A stretch of DNA of 64,000 nucleotides from Membranipora membranacea. Lineage: Eukaryota > Bryozoa > Gymnolaemata > Cheilostomatida > Membraniporidae. The stretch is from assembly GCA_914767715.1 (NCBI GenBank), contig OU612072.1, positions 5,146,001 to 5,210,000 of the forward strand, written 5' to 3'. Shown here piece after piece: positions 38,901 through 53,900 of the stretch (its first letter is position 1; each line of letters starts with the position of its first letter). The position numbers were made by a program, and so were the translations under genes. The notes under the pieces were generated by a model. The model was not told where the DNA came from and did not search any database. It saw only the letters and a list, made by a program, of their open reading frames with translations.

Positions 38901-41900
38901 CTGGCGATGATGGCGAAGAATATTCAAATTTCCAGCAATCCTATTGTTGTGCATGACCTTGAGCTTCACTTGGAATTCAGACTTACCCATTTCGCAGGGG
39001 ACATAAACCCTGATTGCTGGCCTTGGTTTTCTCTGCTTTCACCTAATTTGCTTATAAATTGCCTTTGTTTTTTATGCTTTCAACCGCATCAACATTATCA
39101 ATTTATTAGAGACAAGCACAAGCTCCACAACAACACAACCTACAACTACTAGGACAACAACTGCCCCAGAAACAACTCCACAAGGTCCAATAATTGGTGA
39201 GATTTCTGTTGTAAACAGCTTCATAAATATGAATATTCTAAACTACCCGCTACTTGATATATAGGATATATTCTATTTCCGCTGCTATGAAAGGTGACAG
39301 TCCACGAAGATCAACCAGCTATCCATTCCACACCTACCTGTTTTTCAAATTTTCAGTAATGCTATACTTTGCATTAATTCATCTCTTGTGTATTATCACC
39401 TGCTTATAATTGCCACAATATTTTTTATCTTGAATTTACAAATTGTGAGTGATACCAGATTAGAATGCAAGCGTTTGGCACCAAATAATATTTTATAATC
39501 ACAGCTTGTTTTTGACAGCAACATAACCAAAAGCCATATGATCACATGCGGCCGGCCGTAACATACTGTTATGTACATGTATTGTAATATTTGTATCTGT
39601 ATTACCTATTCAGACCCGATACCTAGTTGTGGTGTTGATGACGATGCTCAGACATGCCCTAGTTACGTACCCATAACTCCCAGTGGATGTTATCAGCAGT
39701 CTGTCTATGATGCGTGCTGTCAGAGTTGTACAAACTACTACTATGAGAGAAAGGCTGCAGGTAAGATTTTATACGTTCAACCGGGGAGGGGGGTTAAGAC
39801 TGGTGAGATGGCGCAATCTGTTAGTTCAAATGCTATTCACTATCAGAAGCGGTTGTCTTGAGTTTGTCATGGAGCTTGCTTAGTTGATTTTCCAGCCTCC
39901 GCACCTAAAGATATAGCTAGCTACATCCCAAAAACAGCGCATTATGCATTATTATAACCATTCAACATTACAGCTTCACATCACAAATTGGTAACAAATG
40001 TATTATACAAATTAATAGCAAATAAAAAATGAAATAAATTATAATTGTTTTTTTGAGGATGATAGTTGCTCCTGAACAAACATCCACAGGAGTATCTGAT
40101 TTTTAATTGGGAAAGCAAACATTTATTTTTGCGAAGTGACAGGTTTTACTTCTGTAAATGATTGCCCTTATAGCAAACAATTAGCGAAATACTGTCAATA
40201 TTCTAAAGGCTGACCAACTGAAAAAGCATGACTATATCGATTCACAAATTCTTGTTGACGTTGTGATGATACAATATTTCTCTGTACTTTGAAGGGTTCA
40301 ACGTAGAGTACTGCTCCTATGGTAACAGAATATCTAACTGTCCATCTAACACTGATTGTAATGATCCTCAAGCTGCCAGAGATTGCTGTGATGTGTGCTA
40401 TCCACGAGAGAGTGTCACCCAACGACCCCTAGTCAGCCATCTTACTTGTAAGTACACGAGACTGTGCATTCTCCTCTGTCGCTTCAATTAGAAAATATTG
40501 GTGGAGGTAAAATTTGATGCAATATATTGTAGCTGCATAAAACATCTGATCACACATTAATTGGTCGAGTATGGTTAAAATCACGGCTATCAAAGTTAAG
40601 CGGGATCGGTTAGAACACTTACAGACCTTGAAATGTGAGTTAAATCTCTCCTTACAATATTGGAAAAAGAACTATCATGTTTTCAATAATGTATACAATC
40701 GCTGGTCACGCCCACAGGATTGACTGAAATCACTCTGCATACCATTATATGCACATTTACAATATAAACTTTCTACCAATCAATTCTATAGGACAAAATG
40801 TAACTTGATTAATCTATCCTCATTGGTCTTTTGTGTACAATGTTATTTGCAACAGTGGCCTTTAGAAGGCGATTTAAAGTGGGAGTGATTAATATAGTCA
40901 AAGATACTAAATAGTCATTTATATAGTAATACCAAAAGTGATTAGGAGAGGGAGAGGATAGACCATAGACTGTCAGCTAAATGAGAACTGCTGCAGTATG
41001 ATGTTGCACACTACATTGACTAGATATTTTATAATATTATTTTGTTACACATCATTTAGGCTTTGCAACGCTGTAACACCATACAAGGGTGAGTTGATGG
41101 GGTTGTTTTTTCTCTTTGCATTCAGTAATTTCCGTCAAGTTGCAAGCAATGAGTTGATTGCGAAATTTCCTAAATGCTCCTTGCAGCTGCCAATTTGAAT
41201 TTTATCCTATTGGAATCTTTTGGGCCTGAGAATGAAGTCGAACAAGATTTTGCATCAATGAAACATTTTGTAACGAGCGCAAAACGCATACAAACTTTAT
41301 TTCAGGTTTTAGTTAGATTACTTGGCTGATGCTGAATCCACTGTTTGAATTGAAATTGATTCTTTGTATAACTGTACTTGGGATAGAGGCTAGTCACCTT
41401 GCGGGTCACCTTCAAACAATTTGTATATTGAATGCCAATATCAGTGTCCGAAAGCCTGCTATTGATCTTTGTCACTTTCGAGAACCATTAGATGGTTATA
41501 TTTGAGCCAATGCTAGGTCATTAACTTACGTAAACTCAAATCATGCAACTTTCAATATGAAAATATTTCAGTCACATGTCTGTCAGTTTTGATGGCATCT
41601 CTTGTTCTATGTTATTTAGTACAATCTGAATTTTTAAAACCTTGTGAAAATAAATGTGACCAGAGTTCACCTCTCTCGGTGGTCAAAACGGAACCCCTTG
41701 ATGCCATGGAGAAAACTAGATTGCTACGACATTTACAACGACATTTACAACGGCCATTGACCTAAGATCACAATGCAGCTTTATTTAAGTCCAAAATTAA
41801 GCTCTCTAAGAATGAAAATATAACAATTGCTAGGATTTGGAATTTGGATTTTGAATACAACTCTAGCTTTAAACTCAGCTGGAGAGCTCATCTGTATGAA

Positions 41901-44900
41901 AATTGCCATTTGTTTTGTCATGTTGCTCATAAAGCACTACAACGTAGAAACCAGTGTTTTGAGAAGGTTAATCTTTGAACTATAGTAGGATTTTTACTGC
42001 CTTTTTTTTGTAATGCCTAACCCAAACACGCTACAACTTCTTCATTATATATCAAATACAATATTTCTTATATTTTTTAGCTGATTATGTTGCTACCCTG
42101 ACAACGGTCAGTCCATGTTCGCCGCTCTATAGCGACAACTCATCATTTCCATTCACAGAATACTCCAAGTATGTGAGGTCAGCCATGCAGAGTATGTTCT
42201 CAGTTCTGCCTGGAGAACAGATCTACACAGTCAACAGTATCAGGTGAGTATCCTTCCAATGTCTATGTCTATTGTCCTGCCTATGTTTAACATATGACAT
42301 ATAAAACCAGTGACATAGAAAACCAGTGCCATAGAAAACCAGTGCCATAGAAAACCAGTGCTATAGAAAACCAGTGTATCTGCAGCAAGTTTCTGTGCCG
42401 TCCAACAGAGATAGAAAAATGACTACATTGAGAAGCGGGACACAACAGATACATAAACCATGACTTTTCCTTGCGAGGCCAACAAAAAACTCATAATCTT
42501 TTATCTCTTTCAAGCATCTTTGTTTGTGCCGAAGAATAAGGGTCAATCTGATAGTCTGATAGTCAGATACTAGCGATCCTGACTCTTTAGTAAGATACTG
42601 TCACACTTCTTTGCTGTTGATTGATGAGTCTAGTGAGTCTCAGTATTTATAATCATGTACTGTAATGAGCATCACTTCATTTTTCAGCTGTGCTGATGAA
42701 GTCAATAAAGCTAAGCTTATAAGTGATAAGCTGATGATAAGAGTGACGTTCACTACATCAGCTACTCACACATTCTCTGAGTTAGATACCATCTTCAAGA
42801 ACGCAGTACAAGATGGACAAGTCGGACTACTGGAGGTTATCACTAACAGCACTACGTTTGAACATGCCGGTGAGTGATTTGAGCGCACTTTGTCTCCATT
42901 CAGTGTCTAATAGAGTAGAGTAAAATCTTCGAAATAACCAATTCTGACTCGATTGCTACTTCGTATGATTAGACATAAAATCCGTTATGGTACTGTTACG
43001 TTACTCCTTGGTTGTATATTATAATTATATGATTAGAGTACGATGTGTCTTAAAACTTCTCAAAAACTGTAACCAGAACCAGCTTCATCATCCTCAATAA
43101 TCTGAACAAGATTAAGAATCAACTTACGGTAAATTACAAAAGAAATTGTAAACTGTGAATGATCTGGTGACATTGTTTCTTTTCCTATTTGCAGAGCTGT
43201 TTGATGATACATGCAGTGCTGACACAATCACAAACTGTGACCAGTATGCTTTGTCTCCTAATAGTGACTGCTACCATCCAGATCCTTACTCCAGGTAGGC
43301 TCGTAGTAACTTATACGCGCCGAACTCTGAAATAATCAGCGTATGTTTTGTCTTGTTTAACATCCATAGATGTAGATAGAGAGTAGTATCACAGATTGTT
43401 TAGCCATCTTTTGTCTTTTGTTTTCCAATATCCTTCCAATAGCAGTGATAGTAGACATGTTAACCTGTCTTCATCAGCCTTGCTGTTTGCTGGGTGGCTT
43501 TTCAAGACAGGTCATAGTCATGCATGAGCTCAGTGACTAACATATGCAACTGTGAATTATGACGTCATGTTAAAACAATGTTTGTTATCTAGTGCTGATG
43601 TGTACAGCAGGTAAGATTTCCTTGTGACACCAATTTACCTGCTGCAAGTGTGGAGGGACTATGAGGTTGCACTGACCTATATACAGTGATACGATTTAGT
43701 TCAGTCCTAGTTTTTTTCCATTAGGTTTTAGTAGTGATCCTGCGATTTGGTTTTGTGTCTGGATATATCATACCTTAGTAGAATACTTTCACATCTTGTC
43801 TGTCCAATATGTACATTAATTAATACAAAGGCTTCAAGCCTGTATGAATATGCTTTGAGCGCGCTAGAAACATTCAAGACATAGATTAGCCGACATTTCT
43901 CACCAACTACTAAGCCAGCTCAAATACCTAGCATGCTATTTCTACGCGTAGACCAAATGCTTAAGTAATTTTGCCAAATTTGATAACCTTCTCAAGCTAG
44001 TAGCAGTCTAAATGTGATTGATATAGATGGATATTGTACTATTTATGCATGGTGATCAGTAAAGCTCTTATCTATCTAAGTATAACAATCCTTGCTGCAT
44101 TTCACTCCCCGAAGCTATCTCGAGTTCTCTCACTTTGACTTTATCTGATGCATGATCCTTGTCAGCAGTTTGCTAAAGCGGTAAATCTATTCCTATTTCA
44201 GCTATTAATTTCTAACTAGATGACCCTCAAGCAAAATTTGGTGAAAGTTTTCAACGTAACATTATCTCTACTGTCTTAGATGTTGCGTGTCATGTAACGA
44301 GATGGCCGTGGCCTTGTATGCTGACCGAGCCTACATACCAGTAGGGTGTGAGTATGGTGACAAGGCTGATGAGTGCTCCGCTGATGTCGACTGTAACTCG
44401 GAGGAAGCCAAGAGAGAATGCTGCTACACGTAAGTGCAACAAACCAAGCATTGCACCAGATTGGCTGTCCAAATAATTTAGCAGTCAGCTGTATTTCAAA
44501 CTGAATATCACAAAACACGACATGATTTGAAGTTTTGGCACAGATATGAATCAAAATCATTCCGGCTGTTTCACCATGCTGCTTCTATAAAGCCTCTAAT
44601 GACCATATAATTGCTTATATTGTTCAGATGTGCTCCTGAGCCTGAAGACTATACAACACCCATGCCCTCAACAACAACATCGACAACAACAGTGCCGCCA
44701 TCTACAACAACACCAGTATCTGAGCCATCCACTCCCACCACAACCCGTACAACCACTCCACTAAGTACTACCACAAAGGAGCCATGTCTCGGCGATACCA
44801 GTATGTCATCTTCTAATGTCCAGCTCTTTGCCTGACTTTGTGAAACATGGAAACATTGCTGACATTGATACTTCCACAACTTTTGTTGACTAATCTCTTT

Positions 44901-47900
44901 TGATCTGAATTCCTTGCTTGGTGAGGCATTAAATTATTATGTCACTCAACTGTGATGTCAGGCTTTATACTGGAAAGTTTATCGATCTCAGAGTTCAACA
45001 CTGAGCCTTTCTTTGTTTCCCAGGTGATAGATGTGTTGGCCTGACCGAGGATGTGATGAGTTGTTACAATGATGAGTTGGTTTACGGAGTATGCTGTCAG
45101 TCTTGTGTGGACTTGGCTAGATGGGATCTGCCTGACTCTTGTGCATGGGGTGACAAACAAGTATGGTGTGTGGGTATCGATGCTGAACAGTGTAATGATC
45201 AAGCCATATTTGGTAAGTTCTACAGAGTGTTTATTCAGTCTCTGACCTACCCTACAAGATGTATACAATATGACGTGATCATTAGCAAAAAAGACATATC
45301 AACCCATTAACTTCACAATGAAGAGATTTCACTATCAGGGGAATCTCAGATTTCTAAGAAAATAATTGCCCTTAGTTCGTTCTTCATTCCATATCAGTAT
45401 GACTGCAGAATGATATGATAATAATGTGTTTGACACAAACTGTCATGTAATATAGTAAAATCCAGTTGTGAACACCAACAGTTTTTGAAGTTCTATGTTA
45501 TCTTTTTTGCAGACACCTGTTGTGATACCTGTGGTCCACACCTTACATCAACCACACCAACATCTACGAGCACTACAACGCAGTCCCCTACCACCACACC
45601 TTTGTGTGAGGATACCAGGTCTAACTGTGCTGACTTGACAGTAGAGAATGAGGCTTGTTATACATGGGAGACTGACTGCTGCGCCAGCTGTCGGGACAAG
45701 ATCATAGACTACCTTCCTGAAGACTGCAAGTGAGTGATATAAGATTCTTCTTATGTTTATGGTTGCATTGTTTCCTTTGGTCACTCAGTGTGGTTTGTTA
45801 TCACTGCTTCTTCTCACACAGGGCACATGATTATTATGATCTTGATGGTTCTTGAAGTTTGCATATTTAATTATGTAGTATTGACTGTTGTTTCTGCTGC
45901 CCCTTGTCGTTATAGACAATCTTGGAAGAAAAGGCTTAAGAATTTACTGGAGGCGGCACATCTTTCAAGTTTGCCATGCTTGTGTTGTTACAATCTCTTG
46001 ACGCCTTGTGTTGTCTGTTGTATATAGTAATTACGGGAGTAAAATGACCGCTCAAATCTAAACAATTCCACAATGCACATTATTCTGACTGTTCCATTGA
46101 GCTAATAGAAGTCCAAAGCAAAGCAATGACACAACTTTGTTTTCTTTTCAGATTTGGAGATAAACTTTCTAACTGCCCAGCTTACACCACTGCTGACTGC
46201 GTAGATGCTGCCATAGCTGAAGAATGCTGCCAGCTCTGTGGTCCTACACCTCCTTCCTCAACTACTTCCACCACTATGTCTACCACTGTAACTACTGTGA
46301 GTAGAGTAACAAAGCTAACACTGAAACAGGTTACAATATGACCATGGGTTGAGAGACATGGCTGCATTGTAACTTTTTTGTGTGCAGCACACACTTGTTC
46401 CTTTAAAATTCTGATGGTCTTATGTTGATTTGTGGTTGGAAATTGAATTCAGTGTCATAATACTAAAATGACAGCCACAGTCCCCCAGCAATCCTAATAA
46501 TATGCCAATGGTAAATGTGAGAGGATAGCGGTGGTAGGAGTTTCAGTCATGGCTACTAGACAGATTAAACATGTTCATAGATCCTTCCCAATCACAAGGG
46601 TCGCTTAGCTGATTCCCACTGATTGGAACTGAACACCACATAGTTGAGGGCCTCAATTTATGTGGCATTCCATTTCCAAGCACCACCTATATGAAAGTTC
46701 CCTTCGAATCAAATAATAATTATTTGAGTTGATTACCGAACCTGTCACTTCTCTCTACAGACCGTCATGACGACTACAGACCCAGGTTGTGTAGCAGATG
46801 AGAGCGGATCTGTCTGCTCTCTCCTCACTGATAACGGAGGATGTTATAACGCTCAGACTGAAGAACAGTGCTGCCTCACATGTGAGAATAACCTTGATAC
46901 AGACGCTCCAGTTAGCTGCAGGTAAGCCACCTAGTCTATTTTACATTCACTTTTACTACAATTTTGGTTGCTCCTATTCTACTGGTAGCCGTTGGTGAGC
47001 GAGGGAGTGCAATTTTGAATTTAGTCAAATTGGATCATAAGCGATCCCGGGAGTTTTGAACATATGTCCCAAACTCTTAGCTTGATCTAGGCAGAGAGTT
47101 TGGTGAACACATCCGAGACTCCCTGATCTAGGTCAATCTGATGTATTGGTTGTCATGTAACTCTACTCTTCATGGCTTGCCACCTTGAACTGTTGACATC
47201 AAAATTTGTGCTTGCTAAGTTGTCACCAATCCCGTACATACGTTTGAAATCTTGTCTGGTAAAAGCCCAAACCTAAAAATCTAGCTACACCAAACATGTT
47301 ACTGTCATGAATAGCATGGTGCTTGTAATATTTTGAGCAGAGATATCCAATAACCATCCCTGTGACTGACTGCCTGCATCTTGTAACAACTTTTACTTGT
47401 CCCACAGATACGGTGATCATCAGGAGTATTGTACCACGGTAACACGAGAGAGATGTCTAACTGAGGTACGAGTGTTTGAGGACTGCTGTAAGACTTGTGA
47501 GGGACTTGTTGCGCCCCCTGGTGTCTGTGTGGATAGTGTACCAAACTGTGATTCTCTCATAGATAATCCCTCCGCCTGCTACACAGATCTTATATACTGT
47601 AAGTGGTAGACAAGGCTATTATAACATGAACCCTCAATTCAATGAGATAGAGCTTACAATATTTCGCTGTCTCAATCTGTTTGGTTTAAAGATGAGGAGT
47701 GTAAAGTGTGTTATCCATCTGTATCTTCCTTTATGGTGCCACCATTTTCACTGAACTGGATATGTTTATAACAAGTCACAGGTCTAACACAAAAGATAAT
47801 CCCAGTAAAATGTGTTAATATTACGACAGCGATTTGAAGCGTTCATACTGACCTAGTGATGCCAACTGGGCTCCGAGTTTGCTGTAAACAGCTATGGGAG

Positions 47901-50900
47901 AGCAACTTCAATTTATATAATATATCAAATATGTTAACGATTTCTTCTTTACAGCTCAATGTTGCTACAGTTGTGAGCAGATAGCCCGAGATGATTTAGC
48001 TACCAGCTGTCAGTGGGGAAATCAGGCTACCTTCTGTAAACTCTACACAAGAGACGATTGTGACACTGTGAGTTGTCCTATCCTGTGCTCTTTCATTTCA
48101 CAATGTGTTTGGATAACAGTTACCGGCAATTTGTTGGCCCTAAAAAGCATTTGCTGTAAGACTACAGATGAATTCTTGTATCAGAAAATCAATTAATTTG
48201 GCATCTTAGGTCAAGTCGGTTACTGCTTTAATATTCATTTTTCAACACTGTAGATCGATGGCCTTGAGGAGCAGTGTTGTGCTCTTTGTACCGCCCCTGT
48301 TACCACGACAACCACAGAAGCTCCACCCACCACCACACAGCCACAGTGTGTAGATCAGCCTACAGCAGACTGTACACAGGATACCAGCGAGAGGAGGTTC
48401 TGTTACGATCAGGGAGTAAGTAGTAAACAAAATATGTTGCACCCCTGCCTGTCACTCATTATTAGAGAATTTTAACATCAAGCGCTATTTTCAATAATTT
48501 GATAGCAAGATGAAATTTGAGAATGTTCTGCTCTCTCTATTCCACAACTACGTATCAATTTAGAGTTGGTTGCTAACACAGGTAATTTCTACATCAGATT
48601 AAAAGGGCTTATTGCCAAAAAGCGGCTAAAACCCCGATTTACATAGACAGTCAGGTACAGGTTGGTCTCATAATTATAATAATCTCCATTGTCTCACTAG
48701 AAACTCAAGGAAAATGTGTTGTCAGCACGATCTATTTAATACTTACAGGTAGAGGATGATTGCTGTGCCTCGTGTAAGCTTCACCAAGATGTTGCCCGCC
48801 CCACCTGCCCATATGGAGACAGGGAGTTGTGGTGTCAGTTCTTTGTTAATCAGGCAGATAGCTGTGATGAACCACTCATCAAAGAAGCCTGCTGTCTTCT
48901 CTGCGCTCCTCCACCTACCACTAGTGAGTTTAGATTAAATTTTACAGCTGTATGCATTCTTTGATTTTTGTTTCTCTATGAAATTCGTCTATTGAATTCG
49001 TCAAAACTGTTAGTTATCCTGGCAATTTCAAATTATGCTTACATAGGCTGCATTGTATACGTATCTTTGGTATAAAATGCTCTTTCTCATAAATCTTTCT
49101 TAAACTCCGCGCTTCCCATCTATCTATATCTGTACATTATCGAACATGATAGCAGTATAAAATGATGTAATAATAAGTTAACAAATCAACTTGTATTTTT
49201 CAGCTATGCCCACAACAAGTGCTTGTTATGACACTGAGGATTGCTCCGATGATATTAGTAACTGTTACGAGGACTTGTATAAATCTCGCTGCTGCCGTAC
49301 TTGTATGGACGCTTACGATGAGAACGCTCTGTTCGGATGTGAATATGGAGATAGACAGACTTACTGCTCATTGATCACTAAAGAACAGTGTGAATCTATT
49401 GTAAGTCTAGACTCATCCCGATACCAGTATTGAGCTCATAGTGTGACTCTGGATAAATTTGACCAATTCCAGCAGCCAATACGCCGTGGTCTTACATTGC
49501 TATGTGATGTGCCAACTCCAAATTACATCTCATAGAAATATAAAATAGGTGCGATTGAAATCAGTTTGAAACCTTCTCAAGAAGTTTATATTGATGTTGC
49601 TGTCTTGTTAATTGATTAAATTTCTTTTGTGTTCTCACGACCTGCAATACTTATTAGTTTTAGCCTTTCACTACCTGCAATCCATTTTATCTTTGCTCAA
49701 TTCCTGGAGATATTCTAAAATTTATATCCTGATACTTTTGTTTCTAGGCTGAGGTACGCTCAGACTGCTGTGTTACCTGCCCAATCTTAACAGCAGAGTC
49801 AACAGCAGCCCCAACTACAACACCAGTACAAACCACTACACCAACCGCGACACGTACGACACCTGCAACACCTGTCTCCACAACACCACAACCTCAGTGT
49901 GTCGACACCACACAAGTGTGTGACAGTATCACACCAGATAACTGTTACGAGGAGAGTATGAGAAAGATGTGCTGTGACACTTGTGAGGCTTATGACTCGG
50001 TGAGTATTTTTTGATTTGGTCTTTATCGTGATGGCACCAACAAGACAGTGCAAAACAAGTATTCTAACATCAGCTAGTATATTAAATACCGATTCAATAT
50101 AACGGTAAGGTGGAGTTATCAGCTTCTCCTGACTGTCAGCAACACATTTGTATTTTTTTATTCAAGTTTCTTCAACTCATCCTCTTTTTCTATGAGGCAA
50201 ACCAATGAATCAGGTTGACATGAATATTCTAGAATATTTAGATCCATCTACTTCTAATTTTGTCTTCCCTTTCTACCTCCCAGGGAGTAGCCGAGTGTCG
50301 ATACGGAGATAACGATACGGATTTCTGTAGAGCGGACATGGACTGCTCTCTTAGTGTGGTCAGGGAGTTGTGCTGCCATACTTGTGATAATTATGTAATT
50401 CCGGCCATTGTTGAAGGTAAGGCACATCTTACAAGGATAAATAAGTAAGTTGGATACTAAAATCTGACATATTCATTGCCTTCATTTGTATAGCTAAACT
50501 TCAGTACAGGATCAATGCTCATTTAGCCAATCAGGTTTCTTGTTGGACTCCAATGCATCTTCAAAGGTCTATCTAGACTATTATCACACCACAGCACTTA
50601 ATAGACCAATGAGTTTAAAACAGGTCCAAACTCCTCGAATAAACTGAGGATGACTTTCTTCATCACTTTGTGAGTTGTCTCTCCATCAGGAACCATAAGA
50701 CAACTCCTAGTTCCAACCCAAATCTTGTTGTTGCGATGGTTCAATAAACGTTGTGTTGTGACTTGTTTCACAGAGACATTCAGGTTGAAGGTGAATGTGA
50801 CTTCACACAGATGTACAGCAGGACTGAACGACAGAGGAAGTAACACTTACCTGGTGTTTAAATATCAGATTGAGTTAGCTGTCACTCAGATACTTAATAA

Positions 50901-53900
50901 CATCCCCGGGACTCAGCTAGCTAGCCTCGTCGATATCAGGTATGTGTTGGCGACTATTAATTTTAACACTCAGCTTTTTATGATTACTTTCACCCGAATA
51001 TGAACGCGTCAACTTCCATACATTGAATAAGCACGATAGGTATGCTGTGCTGATGCTTTTACACTATGCTATATAAGAACAGCCAGGCTTCTTGCACACA
51101 ATTTTCCTTGCACCAAGTGCAACTATTGTAGGTGTACTGCACCCCAAGCAATGCTAAATTGGTTTATGTTTACCCTGTCATATTCTGCTATTGCTTCCTC
51201 CTGCAGTACTATCTCGCTGCCCCATACTCTTTTTTTATCCCGATATTCTACATTTTAGCCACAGCCTTGACCCAGAGACCAGGTTTGATAAATCTAAGCC
51301 ATGTTTGAATCCTATACAACACTTCTATACATCTATCTTTCCTCTTTCACCGATTGTATGATACTATAGGTCCATCTGTAGTTATTGAAACGGTGTCTTT
51401 TTTAGACTTCAGACCATTCACGATTTTGCACACTTACTGTATGTACTGTAGTGTCTTGATCCCAAATCCAACTAATTTCACTAGCCTCATCTATTGAATC
51501 ACTGTTTGAGTCAGTATTTAGGTCACTCTCTCTGGTAATTGGTTATGCATGGGTATTCTCACTCTCGAAATATAGTATTACTTTCTATTATGGTGAAATC
51601 TTTCAAATTCAGACGAAGTCTCGGTTTTTTTGTAGCTGAATTGTGTTATATATCTTCCATAGAATTGTGTAGAGTTGATTTGAACACACCTCTAAAATGA
51701 AAGCCAAAGTCAGGTTTATAACCTCCGATGGGTTTAGCTCTCATAGCTAGGTTCTGAAAGTGAATTAATGAAGGGAGTGACGACAAAATTGTTTCAATCA
51801 AATTATTTCCATCCCAATGTAGTAGACTTCTCTCTGATATTCCTGTTCTTATTTCACTCACAGTTGCGGATCAGTGATAGCCATACTGGAGATACAGAGT
51901 ACTGGGTTCTATGCTGTAGATTCTCTCAATAGGATAATCATGTTAGAGTTAGCTGACGGACAGCTCGGTCAGCTCGGTGTCTCCACCTCCGGATCATCTC
52001 TCACTGCTCTCTCATGTGAGTATATATAACTCTGAAACTGTCTGTACTGATCATAGTTCAATTATGATCCAGTTTGCCTGCATTTGAAGTTGCCCAATTC
52101 TACCGGCGGCGCACCTGTAGAATTTAACTGACATGCAACATGTTACCATCTGCAGGCAAATTGAATCATGCTTGATCTATACTGATCACATGATACACTA
52201 CTGGCTACTGCCTGTATATCTATGATCGATAGAGCAAGACTTGATTCATGTAGGTCTGAGTATAACCTTTGCTACGGCCACATGTGTTAACTACCTCATT
52301 TTGCTGCCGAGGTGCCACTCACCTTTGCTGGCCAGCAAGCAAATGTTAATGCTGCCACATTGTCTATTTTGTCAAATATCAAATTTGGGGTTTAACCCTC
52401 TGGGGCTATTACTCCTCTCAATCACCATGTTGACAAACTCAATATGTGATTACAGTTGAAATCCCAGCTGAGTGTAAGTTGTCATAAATATAACATAAAT
52501 AAAAGCTTGTCTACTTCTTTTCCGACTACAAAACACTGTTTTGAGGAAATTTGTGGACAAGCAATTTGTTATCAAACACCTAAGCTTTGACTAGTTTATA
52601 TGTCACCATGTTTTCTGATGTTTTTTCAAACCTCTGTGAGCTAAATCGTTTGTGATTTATTTGTTTTTTTTCTTACTCATAACCAAGCTTAGGTTGTGAT
52701 GCAGAGCAGTTTGGTCGCTTTCTGTTACTTTGACAATAAATTGCTCATATAGGATTAGTTTCCAAATTCACAATGCCATATTTGACCCAATTATACTTTC
52801 ACCTCATCAAAAGTTTGACTGTAGTCTGTGACTGATATATTTCGATTTATGATTCCATTATCTTTATAGTGTTTGTTAATGACAGTTTCCTTACATATAA
52901 ATACCCGTAAAGAATTGTCTATCCAAAATTCCAAAATCAACTTATTTTATAAAATTGAGCATGCTTGATCTTAGTTTTTGATTTGCACCGCTCACCAAAT
53001 ATCTTATCTATTGCACTTTAAGAAATATTTCTCCACAGCAAAATGCTTGTAATGGATTGGTTGTATTTTTTACTGAATTGTTTGCTGGTTTGTTGTGAGT
53101 TTATATCAAGTTTTTTTTTTGACCTGCGCCATTCCACAGCTCAGTTATGAAAAGGATACCTCTTGTCTATTGCTGATCTATGTCAATCTACAGTCAATTT
53201 CCCAAAAATCTGTTTAGTGTAGAGGAATTAAGCTTTCATATTTGTTTTCCGTCCACATCATTGTCACTGTATGGTGTAGAATATCATTAGTTAAGCGTTC
53301 AGTGGTGACTAAACAAATTAGGTCATAATGTACTCTAATGTAGATCTATCTAGAGATGCTGTAGTCAATATGTTGTCTGTGATTGGCTGCTGAGTGAGCA
53401 AATCAGGGACAACTACTGAATATTTATATTTATCACGGTTGACTCTGTTTATAGTTGAGCCACCCGCGTGTGTAAACGGAGATTTCTCACTCAACTGTCT
53501 GACAAAATTTGTACTGACTGAGCCAAGCTTGTGCTTTGAGGCTAATGTACGTACTCAGTGTTGCCGATCATGCTCCAGCCTCTACTATTCAAGACTAGCT
53601 GCCGGCATCGATATCAACTCATGTCCATATGGTGACAGGTATGCAGCTCATTCTAGCTTCAAAGTAGATCATCATTCTACACTTCATATAACTCGTGATG
53701 ACGATTTATAAAAATCTTAGAACTTGGTATTTTCCAGATACTCTTTCTCATCATTTTCCGAAATCAAATGATCTAGATTCTATTCTAAGTTAAGGTAGAG
53801 ACATTTATGTTCTTACTCCTCTGAAGCTTGAGTGGATATTGCGATTGATATGCTCCTTCTTATTTGTAGAGATGCGGAGTGCTTCAACCTGAACGAGGCG

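Noticed and set aside
40998-41198. Possible extra exon after TCATTTAG with CNAVTPYKG
   Set aside because: Its phase does not match the donor of exon 34, and the matching phase meets a stop.
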